Source: Rhodococcus sp. HM1
GTDB taxonomy: Bacteria > Actinomycetota > Actinomycetes > Mycobacteriales > Mycobacteriaceae
Direction: 5' to 3'
Length of the DNA stretch: 49,130 nucleotides
Assembly: GCF_023218075.1 (NCBI RefSeq)
Contig: NZ_JALPTB010000050.1
Coordinates: 1 to 49,130, forward strand
This document shows, piece after piece, positions 17,121 to 25,702 of this stretch. The position numbers and the translations under genes were made by a program. The notes below the pieces were generated by a model that was not told where the DNA came from, did not search any database, and worked only from the letters and a program-made list of their open reading frames with translations. How positions within the stretch are numbered: position 1 is the first letter of the stretch; the number at the start of each line of letters is the position of its first letter.

Positions 17121-17996
17121 TCAAAGACGTTCTGCGCGTGGAGCGGTGGCCGACCTCGGAATCTCGACAACCGACCGCTCGGTCGAATCCTGCGTCCGCA
17201 CCGGCTTCACGCCGATCAACGTTCGGCAGTCCGGTGTGACGAGCCAGATCCGGCCCGCGTGCTCGACCTCGAACAGTCCGTCCGCACGTCGGCTGAGGAT
17301 GCCGGCCGGAAGCTGCGCAGCGCAGGAGCGTACAGCTGCGTGAAGTTCCTCGTCGGGGGCCTCCAGTAGGCCCTCGATCTTGGCGAAGGACCGCTGAACG
17401 CGCGCGGTCAGATACACCTCGGAGGCATCGAAGACGTCCGCGAACCGCTCCGGCGGCACCGGTTCTCCCGGCTCCCGGCGCGGGGCGGTCGACGGCCGCC
17501 GCGGAATGTGGCGCCGGAAGCGTGAGGGAACATTGCTCTTGACCTGTTCCCAGGTACGCTCCCGGTGGACGGTGGAGTAGGCCGTGATGGCCGTCCGGTC
17601 GGGGGAGAGCACCAGGTCGTAACCCTGACGGGACAACCGCACGAAACCGTTCGCGGAAGTCTGGGAAGCGGACTTGACGAGGAAGTCCTCGAGCATGGAG
17701 CGCAGCTGCACCTCGGCGCTGCGCGCACTCCCGCCGTGATGGAACCGGAAGCTGTCCACGGCTCGTGTCGTGACATGGACACCGGGAATCTCGTCGAGAG
17801 TCACATCGGTGATCTCAACCGGCGAGGCGCGGATGTGGGTGTCGGTCCCGCGCGGGGACCCGTGGGTTTCCGGAGCCGCCGACGTGTTCGGGCGGACGAA
17901 GCCGGCGCAGTCGTCCTGACGGCACCAGCCGTCGAGGTACTCGGTGACGTTGGTGCAGGCGGTGCCGTCCCGGTGAAAACGCGTGCAGCGGGTCAT
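17121..17996 (-). CDS. Hypothetical protein with N-terminal Cys cluster
   Basis: 291 residues. The first 33 residues have four cysteines at 4, 14, 25 and 30 and a histidine at 8 (TRCTRFHRDGTAC, then WCRQDDCAGF), which looks like a small metal-binding knuckle. A linker and a globular region follow, with an arginine-rich patch near 170-190 (SRFRRHIPRRPSTAPRREPG). I know no named family. The start is uncertain: the ATG at 17996 lies 10 bases inside a 14-bp perfect inverted repeat, and an alternative ATG at 18026 sits in the repeat's loop; neither has a ribosome site. Confidence 0.7.
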   Translation of the reverse strand: MTRCTRFHRDGTACTNVTEYLDGWCRQDDCAGFVRPNTSAAPETHGSPRGTDTHIRASPVEITDVTLDEIPGVHVTTRAVDSFRFHHGGSARSAEVQLRSMLEDFLVKSASQTSANGFVRLSRQGYDLVLSPDRTAITAYSTVHRERTWEQVKSNVPSRFRRHIPRRPSTAPRREPGEPVPPERFADVFDASEVYLTARVQRSFAKIEGLLEAPDEELHAAVRSCAAQLPAGILSRRADGLFEVEHAGRIWLVTPDCRTLIGVKPVRTQDSTERSVVEIPRSATAPRAERL

Positions 17997-18006
17997 GAAG
18001 TGAATT

Positions 18007-18048
18007 GTGCCGAGAACCACCGACATTCGGAAGCGTGGTTCTCGGCAC
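18007..18048 (-). terminator. 14-bp perfect inverted repeat between the sulfur operon and the Cys-cluster gene
   Basis: GTGCCGAGAACCAC (18007-18020) pairs exactly with GTGGTTCTCGGCAC (18035-18048) around a 14-base loop. It lies 34 bp past the stop of the ATPase gene, so it can terminate the organosulfur operon, although no run of T follows. It also directly precedes the start codon of the next gene, so a regulatory role at that start is possible. Confidence 0.6.
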
Positions 18049-18081
18049 GATTCGGCTGGGGCCGGGTGGCCGGGGACGGCC

Positions 18082-18804
18082 TCAGGCCGCGACCTCGACC
18101 CCCAGCGCCTCGAGCAGGATGCGACGGTACTCGGCGGTCTCCACGACCCGCGAGGCGCGCGGATGCGGGAGATCGACGGTCAGTTCCACCGCGAGTCGGC
18201 CGTGGTCGAGCACGATGATCCGGTCGGCGAGGGCGATGGCCTCGTCGACGTCGTGGGTCACCAGCAGCACCGCCGGCTGATGCTTGGCGCACAGCTCCTG
18301 GAGCAGCCCGTGCATCTTGATCTTCGTGAGCGCGTCGAGCGCACCGAACGGCTCGTCGGCCAGCAGCAGCTCGGGTTCCCGCACGAGCGACCGGGCGAGC
18401 GAAACTCGTTGCTGCTCACCGCCGGACAGCTCGTTCGGCCACGCCTTCTCCCGGCCCGCGAGACCCACCTCGGCGAGGGCCTTGCGGCCGCGCTCGGCGG
18501 CGTCGGACCCGTCGAGGCCGAGGATCACGTTGTCGAGCACCCGCGCCCACGGCAGCAGCCGCGAATCCTGGAACACGACCGCGCGCTTCTTCGGCACCTC
18601 GATGGTGCCGGAACCGGGGACGCCGTGGTCGAGTTCCGCCAGCGCCCGCAGCAGCGTGCTCTTGCCGGATCCGGAGCGCCCGAGCAGGGCGACGAATTCG
18701 CCGGCGCGGATCTCGAGGTCGATGCCCTGCAGGACCGCGCGGCCGTCGAAGCCACGGGCCAGGCCCGAGGTGCGGACGGTCAGCTTCCGATCGTCTTGCG
18801 CCAT
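18082..18804 (-). CDS. ABC transporter ATP-binding protein, sulfonate/nitrate type
   Basis: 240 residues. Walker A GRSGSGKST, signature LSGGEQQRVSLARSL, Walker B LLLADEP and the switch His (LLVTHDVDEA) are complete. The length and the short Q-loop motif FQDSRLLPW match SsuB/TauB-type ATPases. It energises uptake by the permease encoded just upstream, whose end overlaps this start by 25 bp. Last gene of a four-gene operon with binding protein, monooxygenase and permease. Confidence 0.92.
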   Translation of the reverse strand: MAQDDRKLTVRTSGLARGFDGRAVLQGIDLEIRAGEFVALLGRSGSGKSTLLRALAELDHGVPGSGTIEVPKKRAVVFQDSRLLPWARVLDNVILGLDGSDAAERGRKALAEVGLAGREKAWPNELSGGEQQRVSLARSLVREPELLLADEPFGALDALTKIKMHGLLQELCAKHQPAVLLVTHDVDEAIALADRIIVLDHGRLAVELTVDLPHPRASRVVETAEYRRILLEALGVEVAA

Positions 18805-19670
18805 GCCAGCGCCTTCCTTTCTGCCGAACGGACCAGCAGGTCGCTGCCGAATCCGAGGATCGCGTAGACGACGAGGCCGACGATGATGACGTCGGTCATG
18901 CCGTAGTTGCGGGCCTGGTACATCAGGTACCCGATGCCGCTCGAGGCGTTGACCTGCTCGACGACCACCAGTGCCAGCCACGCGATGGTCACCGCCAGGC
19001 GCAGGCCGGTGAAGAAGCCGGGCAGTGCCCCCGGCAGGGCGATCCGCCGGATGAACTGGGCCCGCGACAGATCCAGTGTTTCGGCCAGTTCGACGAAGCG
19101 GGAGTCGATTCCACGCAGCGCCGAGTAGGTGTTGATGTAGACCGGGACGAACACCGACAGCGCGATGAGGAGGATCTTCATCTCCTCGCCGATGCCGAAC
19201 CACAGGATCGCGAGCGGCATCAGGGCGAGGGTCGGGATCGACCGCTTGATCTGCACCGGGCCGTCGATCAGCGCCTCGCCGATGCGGGACAGACCTGCGA
19301 TCAGTGCCAGGGTCAGACCGAGGGCGACGCCGATGACGCCGCCGATCAGGGCGCGCTGGACGGACGTCCACAGATTGGACTGCAGGCGTCCGTCGGCGAT
19401 CAGATCGCCCGCGGTGGTGACGACCGTCCACGGTTCGGACAGGGTCTTCGGGTCGAGCACCCCCGTCGCCGACGCGATGATCCAGATCACCAGCAGCAGA
19501 ACCGGTCCGATCGCGAGACCGAACTTGATGGGCTTGCCCGGAGCGAGACGACTGCGGGTGTTGCGCGGCTGCAGATCGGGCCCGCCGGTGCGTTCGGGCT
19601 TCTGGTCGGTGTCGGCATCGCCGGCCAGACCACTACCGAAACGCCGGGGTTCGACGACGGAGGTGCTCAT
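18780..19670 (-). CDS. ABC transporter permease, SsuC/TauC type
   Basis: 296 residues. A long hydrophilic N-terminus of about 50 residues precedes six predicted membrane helices. The EAA loop, which docks onto the ATPase, is visible as ELAETLDLSRAQFIRRIALPG. The chosen ATG at 19670 directly precedes MSTSVVEPRRFG; a longer frame to 20162 runs through the monooxygenase gene antisense and is rejected. It is the membrane channel of the organosulfur importer. Confidence 0.92.
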   Translation of the reverse strand: MSTSVVEPRRFGSGLAGDADTDQKPERTGGPDLQPRNTRSRLAPGKPIKFGLAIGPVLLLVIWIIASATGVLDPKTLSEPWTVVTTAGDLIADGRLQSNLWTSVQRALIGGVIGVALGLTLALIAGLSRIGEALIDGPVQIKRSIPTLALMPLAILWFGIGEEMKILLIALSVFVPVYINTYSALRGIDSRFVELAETLDLSRAQFIRRIALPGALPGFFTGLRLAVTIAWLALVVVEQVNASSGIGYLMYQARNYGMTDVIIVGLVVYAILGFGSDLLVRSAERKALAWRKTIGS

Positions 19671-19701
19671 CGACCTTGTCCTTTCGACTCGTCGGGTCCG
19701 G

Positions 19702-21051
19702 TCAGACGCCGGCCGACGCGAGTTCGCGCGCGTACTGGCTCGCCGGACGGGGCAGACCGTAGTGGTCGCGCAGGGTGGTGCCCGAGTACTCGGTGCGGAA
19801 CAGGCCCCGCTCCTGCAGGATCGGCACGACCGTCGAGATGAACGCCTCGAGGCCCTGCGGGTACTGCGGCGGCATGATGTTGAAGCCGTCCGCGGCGCCG
19901 CCCCGGAACCACTGCTCGATGGTGTCGGCGATCTGAACCGGAGTGCCGGCGACCACGTTGTGGCCGCGCGCCCCGGCGAGCTTGTGCAGCAGCTGGCGCA
20001 GCGTGGGCTGCTCCCGCTCGACGATCTTCGCGAAGACCAGCCGGCGGCTGTTGTTGTTGTCGGTGATATCGCCGGAGCCGGCGAACAATTCGACCGGCAC
20101 CTTCTCGTCGAGCCCGAGACCCGAGATGTCGATGCGACCCATCTTCTGCAACTGGCCGACACCGTATTCGACGATGGTGAGTTCGTTGAACTCGCGGTGC
20201 AGATCCTTGGCCTCGGCCTCGGTGGCGCCGATGAACGGGCTCAGACCCGGAAGGATCTTCACGTGATCGGGGTTGCGGCCGAAACCGGCTGCGCGCGTCT
20301 TGATGTCGTTGTAGAAGGCCTGCGCGTCCTCGATGCGCTGATGGGCGGTGAAGATCGCCTCGGCATAGGTGGACGCGAAATCGCGTCCGTCGTTGGAGGA
20401 TCCGGCCTGCACGAGCACCGGACGACCCTGCGGGGAACGCGCGGAGCCGAACGGGCCGCGCACCTTGACGTACTCGCCGTCGACGTCGATGCGGTGGATC
20501 TTGTCGGTGTCGGCGTAGACGCCGGCTTCCTTGTCGATGACGAGGGCGTCGTCCTCCCACGAATCCCACAGCTTGATCGCGGCGTCGACGAATTCCCGTG
20601 CGCGGGCGTAACGCTGGTGGACATCGGGGTGGTCGGTGAGGCCGAAGTTCGCTGCCGCCGCATCGGTCGCGGTGGTCACGATGTTCCAGGCGGCGCGACC
20701 GTTGGAGATGTGGTCGAGCGAGGAGAACAGGCGGGCGAGGTTGTAGGGCTCGTAGTAGGTGGTCGACGCGGTCGCGATCAGGCCGAGGTGCGAGGTGACC
20801 GTCGCCATCGCGACGAGCGTGGTGATCGGCTCGAGACCGTAGTCGGGGCGGTACTTCACCTCGGTGCGCAGGGCGGGGCCGTCGGCGAAGAACACGGCGT
20901 CGAGCTTCGCGCTCTCGGCGAGGCGGGCGAGCTCCTGGAAGTAGGTCACGTCGTAGAGACGCTCGGGCACGCTGCCGGAGTGGCGCCACGAGGCCTCGTG
21001 GTGGCCGGTCGGGTAGATGAAGGCGTTGAGGTTGAGCTGGCGGTTCGTCAT
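19702..21051 (-). CDS. FMN-dependent monooxygenase, NtaA/SnaA/DszA family (LLM class)
   Basis: 449 residues, a bacterial-luciferase-like TIM barrel of the NtaA/SnaA/DszA group (LNLNAFIYPTGHHEASWRHS, then TTYYEPYNLARLFSSLDHIS and GRAAWNIVTTATDAAAANFG). These two-component enzymes use reduced FMN and oxygen on sulfones, chelators or sulfonates. Being inside a SsuA/C/B-like operon, it probably releases sulfite from an organosulfur compound under sulfur limitation. The flavin reductase partner is not in this operon. Gaps of 21 bp to the binding protein and 31 bp to the permease indicate cotranscription. Confidence 0.92.
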   Translation of the reverse strand: MTNRQLNLNAFIYPTGHHEASWRHSGSVPERLYDVTYFQELARLAESAKLDAVFFADGPALRTEVKYRPDYGLEPITTLVAMATVTSHLGLIATASTTYYEPYNLARLFSSLDHISNGRAAWNIVTTATDAAAANFGLTDHPDVHQRYARAREFVDAAIKLWDSWEDDALVIDKEAGVYADTDKIHRIDVDGEYVKVRGPFGSARSPQGRPVLVQAGSSNDGRDFASTYAEAIFTAHQRIEDAQAFYNDIKTRAAGFGRNPDHVKILPGLSPFIGATEAEAKDLHREFNELTIVEYGVGQLQKMGRIDISGLGLDEKVPVELFAGSGDITDNNNSRRLVFAKIVEREQPTLRQLLHKLAGARGHNVVAGTPVQIADTIEQWFRGGAADGFNIMPPQYPQGLEAFISTVVPILQERGLFRTEYSGTTLRDHYGLPRPASQYARELASAGV

Positions 21052-21072
21052 GTCGAATTCCCCTCGGAAAGA

Positions 21073-22128
21073 TCAGCTGCGGGTGTGGGCGGCGCCGGAC
21101 TCGGCGACTGCGGCGGTGACGACCTCGTCGAAGCGCAGGTCGAAGGCGTCGGCGGCCTCGACCGGCTTGGGCAGTTCGCCGGCGGCATCGATCACGTCGA
21201 TGGTGTGCTGCTGGATCGCGATGAGATCCTCGTCGAGATGCGGGAAGGTGGTGATCCCGGCGGTGTCGAGGATGCGCTGTCCGTCCTCGACCGTCAGGCC
21301 CTGGCTCTTCACGAAGTAGGTGTCGATGTACGCGTCGCGGTTGTCGTTGGCCCATGCGACGGACTTGATGTACGCGGTGACGTAGGCGCGGATCGCCGCG
21401 GCGGTCGCCGGGTCGGACAGGGCCTTCTTGCTCGAGTAGAGGTACGAGATGCCCTCGCTGAGGTCCTCGATCTCGGGACGCGGCAGCGACGTCGCACCCG
21501 GGGTCTGCATGTACCGGGAGAAGACCGGCTCGCTCATCGGAGCGGCGTCGATCTGGTTGGAGCGCAGTGCATCCGGGAAGTCCGGCAGCGACATCGGAAC
21601 GAGCTCGACGTCGTCGACCGAGAGGCCGGCCTTGTCGAGGCCACGGAGCACGAAGGCCTGCTGCGAGGTGCCCTCGGCGTAGCCGATCCGCTTGCCCTTC
21701 AGATCCGCGAGGGACTTGATGTCCGAAGCATTCGGGGCGATGCCCATGTTGAGGCCGTTGTTCGTCTGCATGGCCGTGACGACCTGCACGTCGTCACCGG
21801 CGACCAGGGACTGGACGGTCATGATCTCGCCGGCCCACGCGACGTCGACCGCGTCGGCGCGGAACGCCTCGAGGATCGAGGGCGCACCCTGGAAGGTCGC
21901 GAACTCGTACTCGAACGGCAGCGTGTCGAGCTGTCCGGAGCCGGTGAGGAGGGACAGCTGCCGTTCACCCTGGTCCGCGATGACGAGCTTGGTGCCCGCG
22001 GGGATCTCGGTGGGCAGCGGTCCCTCGGCGGCCGGTGAATCGCCGGAGGAACCGGATCCACAGGCGGCAACCGCCGTCATGACGAGGGCGACAGCGGCTG
22101 TGAATCCAGCACGACGTAGGCGAGACAT
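21073..22128 (-). CDS. Substrate-binding lipoprotein of an organosulfur ABC transporter
   Basis: 351 residues. A lipoprotein signal (MSRLRRAGFTAAVALVMTAV, then AAC with Cys23) is followed by a type 2 periplasmic fold of the SsuA/NrtA family: GTKLVIADQGERQ, DVAWAGEIMTVQSLVAG and LADLKGKRIGYAEGTSQQAF. It would capture the sulfonate or sulfone outside the membrane. The ATG at 22128 is fixed by AGAAGG eight bases upstream; a longer reading to 22194 lacks a signal peptide. First gene of the sulfur operon. Confidence 0.92.
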   Translation of the reverse strand: MSRLRRAGFTAAVALVMTAVAACGSGSSGDSPAAEGPLPTEIPAGTKLVIADQGERQLSLLTGSGQLDTLPFEYEFATFQGAPSILEAFRADAVDVAWAGEIMTVQSLVAGDDVQVVTAMQTNNGLNMGIAPNASDIKSLADLKGKRIGYAEGTSQQAFVLRGLDKAGLSVDDVELVPMSLPDFPDALRSNQIDAAPMSEPVFSRYMQTPGATSLPRPEIEDLSEGISYLYSSKKALSDPATAAAIRAYVTAYIKSVAWANDNRDAYIDTYFVKSQGLTVEDGQRILDTAGITTFPHLDEDLIAIQQHTIDVIDAAGELPKPVEAADAFDLRFDEVVTAAVAESGAAHTRS

Positions 22129-22475
22129 ACGAAGCCTTCTCTTTCCAGCGATGAACAGGGACGGGCGACCGGGAGGACCGGGCCCGATGACCATCCTGGG
22201 GAAGAGATCGTTACCGGAACAGAATTATCGTCAGCGTGATCTAAAGGCGTGCTTCCCCCACGGCGGGGGTGTGAACGGCCTCGCTTCCCCGTCGGACGGC
22301 CGCGCGCGGCCGGCAGCAGGCCGCTGTCGTATCGCTCGGCGGATCCCGGATCCCGGATCCCGGATCTCGGATCCCGGCTCGCGTCGAGCTGCGGGTGGCG
22401 GAATTGTGACAGCGGCCACCCCCGCGCGCTAAGTTTGGTGTTACTTGGAAAACTACTCACCGGTAGGGGTGCGAT
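22129..22475. other. Intergenic region between the sulfur operon and gabD2
   Basis: This 347-bp divergent gap holds no convincing gene. It contains an AT-richer stretch at about 22210-22245 that could hold the sulfur-operon promoter, a G/C stem (CCCCCACGG then CGGGGG, about 22255-22270), a 7-bp tandem repeat at 22340-22381, and the leader of gabD2 with TAGGGGTG ahead of its ATG. I see no recognisable riboswitch or cysteine-regulator site. Confidence 0.5.
22340..22381. repeat. Heptanucleotide tandem repeat (CGGATCC)n
   Basis: Five head-to-tail units of CGGATCC occupy 22340-22374; the fourth reads CGGATCT, and a sixth, degenerate unit (CGGCTCG) follows to 22381. The array lies about 210 bp ahead of the sulfur-operon start and about 95 bp ahead of gabD2. 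Because 7 is not a multiple of three and the array is non-coding, copy-number change would alter promoter spacing rather than protein. Confidence 0.8.
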
Positions 22476-24029
22476 ATGCCTGCTCCCAGCGCTGCGACCT
22501 TCACGCGGCTCGCGGACCTCATTGCCATCGACGACGTCGCGCAGCGGACCACGCGTCCGGTCGTGGAGGCCTTCAGTGGCAGGGAGATCGCTTCGATCCC
22601 GGTCGGCACCGCAGACGATGCGAAGACCGCGATCGAGCGTGCCCGCATCGCGCAGGCGGCGTGGGCGGCCCGGCCGGTCGCCGACCGCGCACGCATCTTC
22701 CACCGCTACCGCGACCTCGTGTTGCGCCGGCGCGAGGAACTGATGGACATGGCGCAGGCCGAGACCGGCAAGTCTCGCGCGTCCGCGCAGGAGGAGGTCG
22801 TCGACATCGCGATCACCGCCCGCTACTACGCGCGCACCGCCGAGAAGCTGCTGCGCCCGCACCGCGCCACCGGCATGCTGCCCGGACTGACCAAGACCGT
22901 CGTGCGGCATCATCCGAAGGGTGTCGTCGGTGTCATCGCGCCGTGGAACTATCCGATGACCCTTGCGGTGTCCGACGCGATCCCCGCGCTGCTCGCCGGC
23001 AACGCCATCGTGCTCAAGCCGGACAGCCAGACCCCGTACTGCGCGCTCGCGTGCGTCGAACTGCTCTACGAGGCCGGACTGCCGCGCGATCTGTTCGCGG
23101 TCGTGCCCGGGCCCGGCTCCGTCGTCGGGACCGCCCTCGTCGAGAACACCGACTATCTGATGTTCACCGGGTCGTCGCAGACCGGCCGGATCCTCGCCGA
23201 GCAGGCAGGGCGCCGTCTCATCGGCTTCTCCGCCGAACTCGGCGGCAAGAACCCCATGATCGTCACCGCCGGCGCGAACCTCCGCGAGGTCACCGACGCC
23301 GCTGTGCGCGCCTGCTTCTCGAACTCCGGTCAGCTGTGCATCTCCATCGAGCGCATCTACGTCGAGAAGTCCATCGCCCCCGAGTTCACGCGCATGCTCG
23401 GCGACCGCGTCCGCAAGATGACGCTCGGCCCCGGCTACGAGTTCGGGATCGAGATGGGCTGCCTGATCAACGAAACGCAGGTCAAGGCGGTGTCGTCGCA
23501 CGTCGACGACGCGGTGGTCAAGGGTGCGACCGTCGTCGCCGGTGGCAAGGCGCGTCCCGATCTGGGTCCGCTGTTCTACGAACCGACCGTGCTCACCGAC
23601 GTCCCCGAGGACGCCGAGTGCTACCGGGAGGAGACGTTCGGTCCGCTCGTGTCGGTGTACCCGGTGGAGAACGTCGAGGAGGCGATCCGTCGCGCCAACG
23701 ACACCGAGTACGGCCTCAACGCCTCGGTGTGGGCGGCGACCAAGGCACAGGGCGAGGCCATCGCGGCCCGTGTCCGCGCCGGCACGGTCAACGTCGACGA
23801 GGGCTACGCGCCGGCGTGGGCGAGCACCTCCGCGCCGATGGGTGGCATGGGCATCTCGGGTGTCGGCCGACGGCACGGAGCGGACGGGTTGCTCAAGTAC
23901 ACCGAATCGCAGACGATCGCGACCACGCGGATCCTCAACCTCGGCGGGCCGCGCGGACTGCCGCCGAAGCTGTGGAACAAGATCATTCCGCCGTTCATCC
24001 GGTCGCTGCAGTGGTTGCCGGGTAGGTAG
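22476..24029 (+). CDS. gabD2: Succinic semialdehyde dehydrogenase (NADP+)
   Basis: 517 residues of the aldehyde dehydrogenase superfamily, resembling mycobacterial GabD2. The anchoring Asn158 is in IAPWNYP, the general base Glu254 in AELGGKN and the nucleophile Cys288 in NSGQLCIS. It oxidises succinic semialdehyde to succinate, as in the GABA shunt or the alternative 2-oxoglutarate route, but other short aldehydes cannot be excluded. The ATG at 22476 follows TAGGGGTG. It stands alone: divergent from the sulfur operon and 25 bp tail-to-tail with the efflux pump gene. Confidence 0.9.
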   Translation: MPAPSAATFTRLADLIAIDDVAQRTTRPVVEAFSGREIASIPVGTADDAKTAIERARIAQAAWAARPVADRARIFHRYRDLVLRRREELMDMAQAETGKSRASAQEEVVDIAITARYYARTAEKLLRPHRATGMLPGLTKTVVRHHPKGVVGVIAPWNYPMTLAVSDAIPALLAGNAIVLKPDSQTPYCALACVELLYEAGLPRDLFAVVPGPGSVVGTALVENTDYLMFTGSSQTGRILAEQAGRRLIGFSAELGGKNPMIVTAGANLREVTDAAVRACFSNSGQLCISIERIYVEKSIAPEFTRMLGDRVRKMTLGPGYEFGIEMGCLINETQVKAVSSHVDDAVVKGATVVAGGKARPDLGPLFYEPTVLTDVPEDAECYREETFGPLVSVYPVENVEEAIRRANDTEYGLNASVWAATKAQGEAIAARVRAGTVNVDEGYAPAWASTSAPMGGMGISGVGRRHGADGLLKYTESQTIATTRILNLGGPRGLPPKLWNKIIPPFIRSLQWLPGR

Positions 24030-24054
24030 CCGGAGGCCCGAGTGCCGCGACCGT

Positions 24055-25602
24055 TCAGGAACCGGTGGTCGCGGCCTCCACCGGAAGCTCCTTCCGGCGC
24101 TCGATCGTGGTGGCCAGCGGCGTCTCCACGACGAAGCACAGCAGCAGCATCGAGAGCAGGGCGAGCGGGCTGATCCACAGGAAGATCGGGGTGAGTGCCT
24201 CGTTGTAGGCCTCGACGACCGGTAGCCGCGCGGCGTCGGGAAGTTGCCGGACGGCCTGGGGCGTCAGGGAATCCGCGACGACGCCGACCGGGGCGCGTTC
24301 GGCGATGAGCGTGGCCACCCGGCTCGCGAAGACACTGCCGACGACCGCGGAGCCCAGCGTCGCGCCGATCTGCCGGAAATAGTTGTTGCCCGCGGTCGCG
24401 GTGCCGACCTCCTCGATGGGGAACGAGTTCTGGACGACGAGCACCATGAGCTGCCCGGTCATGCCCAAGCCCACCCCGACGACGGCGAGGAAACAGCACA
24501 GCACCCACAGCGCGGTGTCGACGGTGAGCAGCGACAGCAATGTCAGTCCGGCCGCGATCAGCACCGAACCGATGATCGGGATGATCTTGTAGCGGCCGGT
24601 GTTGCTCACCACGCGGCCGGCGATGGTGGAGGTGAGGAACAGCGACCCCATCATCGGGAGCATGAGCAGGCCGGCTTCGGTGGCGCTGACCCCGGCGACC
24701 ATCTGCAGGTAGGTCGGCATATATCCGGCGACACCGAACAGCGCGACACTCACGAGTAGACCGGACACGGTGATGAGGTCGAAGTTGCGGTCGCGGAACA
24801 GGTGCAGCGGCAGCACGGGTTCGGCGGCGCGGGACTCGACGAACACGAACAGCGCCGCGGCGGCGACGGTGCCGGCGATCAGGACGAGGATCGTCGGGGA
24901 CGTCCACACGTACGTCGTGCCGCCCCACGTGCCGATCAGCACGATGCCGGTGGTGGTGACGGACAGGACCGCCATGCCGGCGACGTCGATCGACGGGCGG
25001 GGGCCGGTTCTCGCAGGCAGTCGCAGGAACACGATCGCCGCGGTCGCGGCGAGCAGGCCGAGCGGCACCGTGATCCAGAAGACCCACCGCCAGCCCGGGC
25101 CCTCGGTGAACCAGCCGCCGAGCAGCGGGCCGGCCACCGACGACAGCGCGAACACGCCGCTCATGATGCCCATGTACCGGCCGCGTTCACGGGCCGGGAT
25201 GACGTCGGCGATCGCGGCCTGCGACAGGACCATCAGACCACCGCCGCCGACACCCTGGATCGTGCGGCCGACGATGAGCCAGGTGATGTCGCCGGCGGTC
25301 GCGCTCACGACCGAGCCGACGAGGAAGACGCCGATTGCGCCGAGCAACAACGGCTTTCGGCCGAACAGATCGCCGAGCTTGCCGTACGCGGGCATCATGA
25401 TCGTCGACGCGAGGATGTAGACGGTGATGACCCACAGCATGAGGTCGGCGCCGTGCAGTTCGCCGACGATCGTCGGCAGCGCGGGGTTGAGCACGGTCTG
25501 GTTCAGCGAGGCCAGCAGCATGGTGAGCATGAGCCCGGCGAACAGGAACACCAGCCCGCGGGGTGACTGGGAAGCGGGGGCGTCACCCGAGTTTTCGGCC
25601 AT
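24055..25602 (-). CDS. MFS drug efflux transporter, DHA2 (EmrB/QacA) family
   Basis: 515 residues with about fourteen predicted membrane helices. The DHA2 signatures are LASLNQTVLNPALPTIV in helix 1, GKLGDLFGRKPLLL between helices 2 and 3, and GVGGGGLMVLSQAAIADVIP (motif C region). It is expected to export hydrophobic or cationic compounds by proton antiport. The start at 25602 is followed upstream by an AT-rich promoter with a likely operator. A TetR regulator lies 860 bp away across fetB and could control it (inference). Confidence 0.92.
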   Translation of the reverse strand: MAENSGDAPASQSPRGLVFLFAGLMLTMLLASLNQTVLNPALPTIVGELHGADLMLWVITVYILASTIMMPAYGKLGDLFGRKPLLLGAIGVFLVGSVVSATAGDITWLIVGRTIQGVGGGGLMVLSQAAIADVIPARERGRYMGIMSGVFALSSVAGPLLGGWFTEGPGWRWVFWITVPLGLLAATAAIVFLRLPARTGPRPSIDVAGMAVLSVTTTGIVLIGTWGGTTYVWTSPTILVLIAGTVAAAALFVFVESRAAEPVLPLHLFRDRNFDLITVSGLLVSVALFGVAGYMPTYLQMVAGVSATEAGLLMLPMMGSLFLTSTIAGRVVSNTGRYKIIPIIGSVLIAAGLTLLSLLTVDTALWVLCCFLAVVGVGLGMTGQLMVLVVQNSFPIEEVGTATAGNNYFRQIGATLGSAVVGSVFASRVATLIAERAPVGVVADSLTPQAVRQLPDAARLPVVEAYNEALTPIFLWISPLALLSMLLLCFVVETPLATTIERRKELPVEAATTGS

Positions 25603-25607
25603 GGAAA

Positions 25608-25623
25608 TTTACATTACTGCAAA
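25608..25623. promoter_or_regulatory. Imperfect palindrome overlapping the efflux-pump promoter
   Basis: TTTACATTACTGCAAA has matching arms TTTACA/TGCAAA with one wobble mismatch and four bases between. On the minus strand the same region holds TAATGT, a plausible -10 placed 9-14 bases ahead of the pump's ATG. A repressor bound here would cover the promoter. The binder is not known; the TetR protein at 26.5 kb is a candidate. Confidence 0.35.
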
Positions 25624-25690
25624 AATAGACCCGGCTGAATCGTTCTGTGCACCCTGAGCAGATGTCCACCGTCGACGCGCTCGCGGTCGC

Positions 25691-25696
25691 TAGCCT
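25691..25696 (+). promoter_or_regulatory. -10 element of a probable leaderless fetB transcript
   Basis: TAGCCT fits TANNNT and occupies exactly positions -12 to -7 if transcription starts at the GTG at 25703. No Shine-Dalgarno precedes that GTG, which supports leaderless initiation and the chosen start. Confidence 0.5.
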
Positions 25697-25702
25697 TCAC
25701 AG

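Noticed and set aside
19165-22038. A long open frame on the plus strand opposite the sulfur operon
   Set aside because: It is a GC-rich mirror of three well-recognised minus-strand genes, has no domain similarity and no ribosome site.
22129-22475. SAM or other riboswitch for the sulfur operon
   Set aside because: I looked for conserved cores and paired helices and found only GC-rich stems and the 7-bp repeat.
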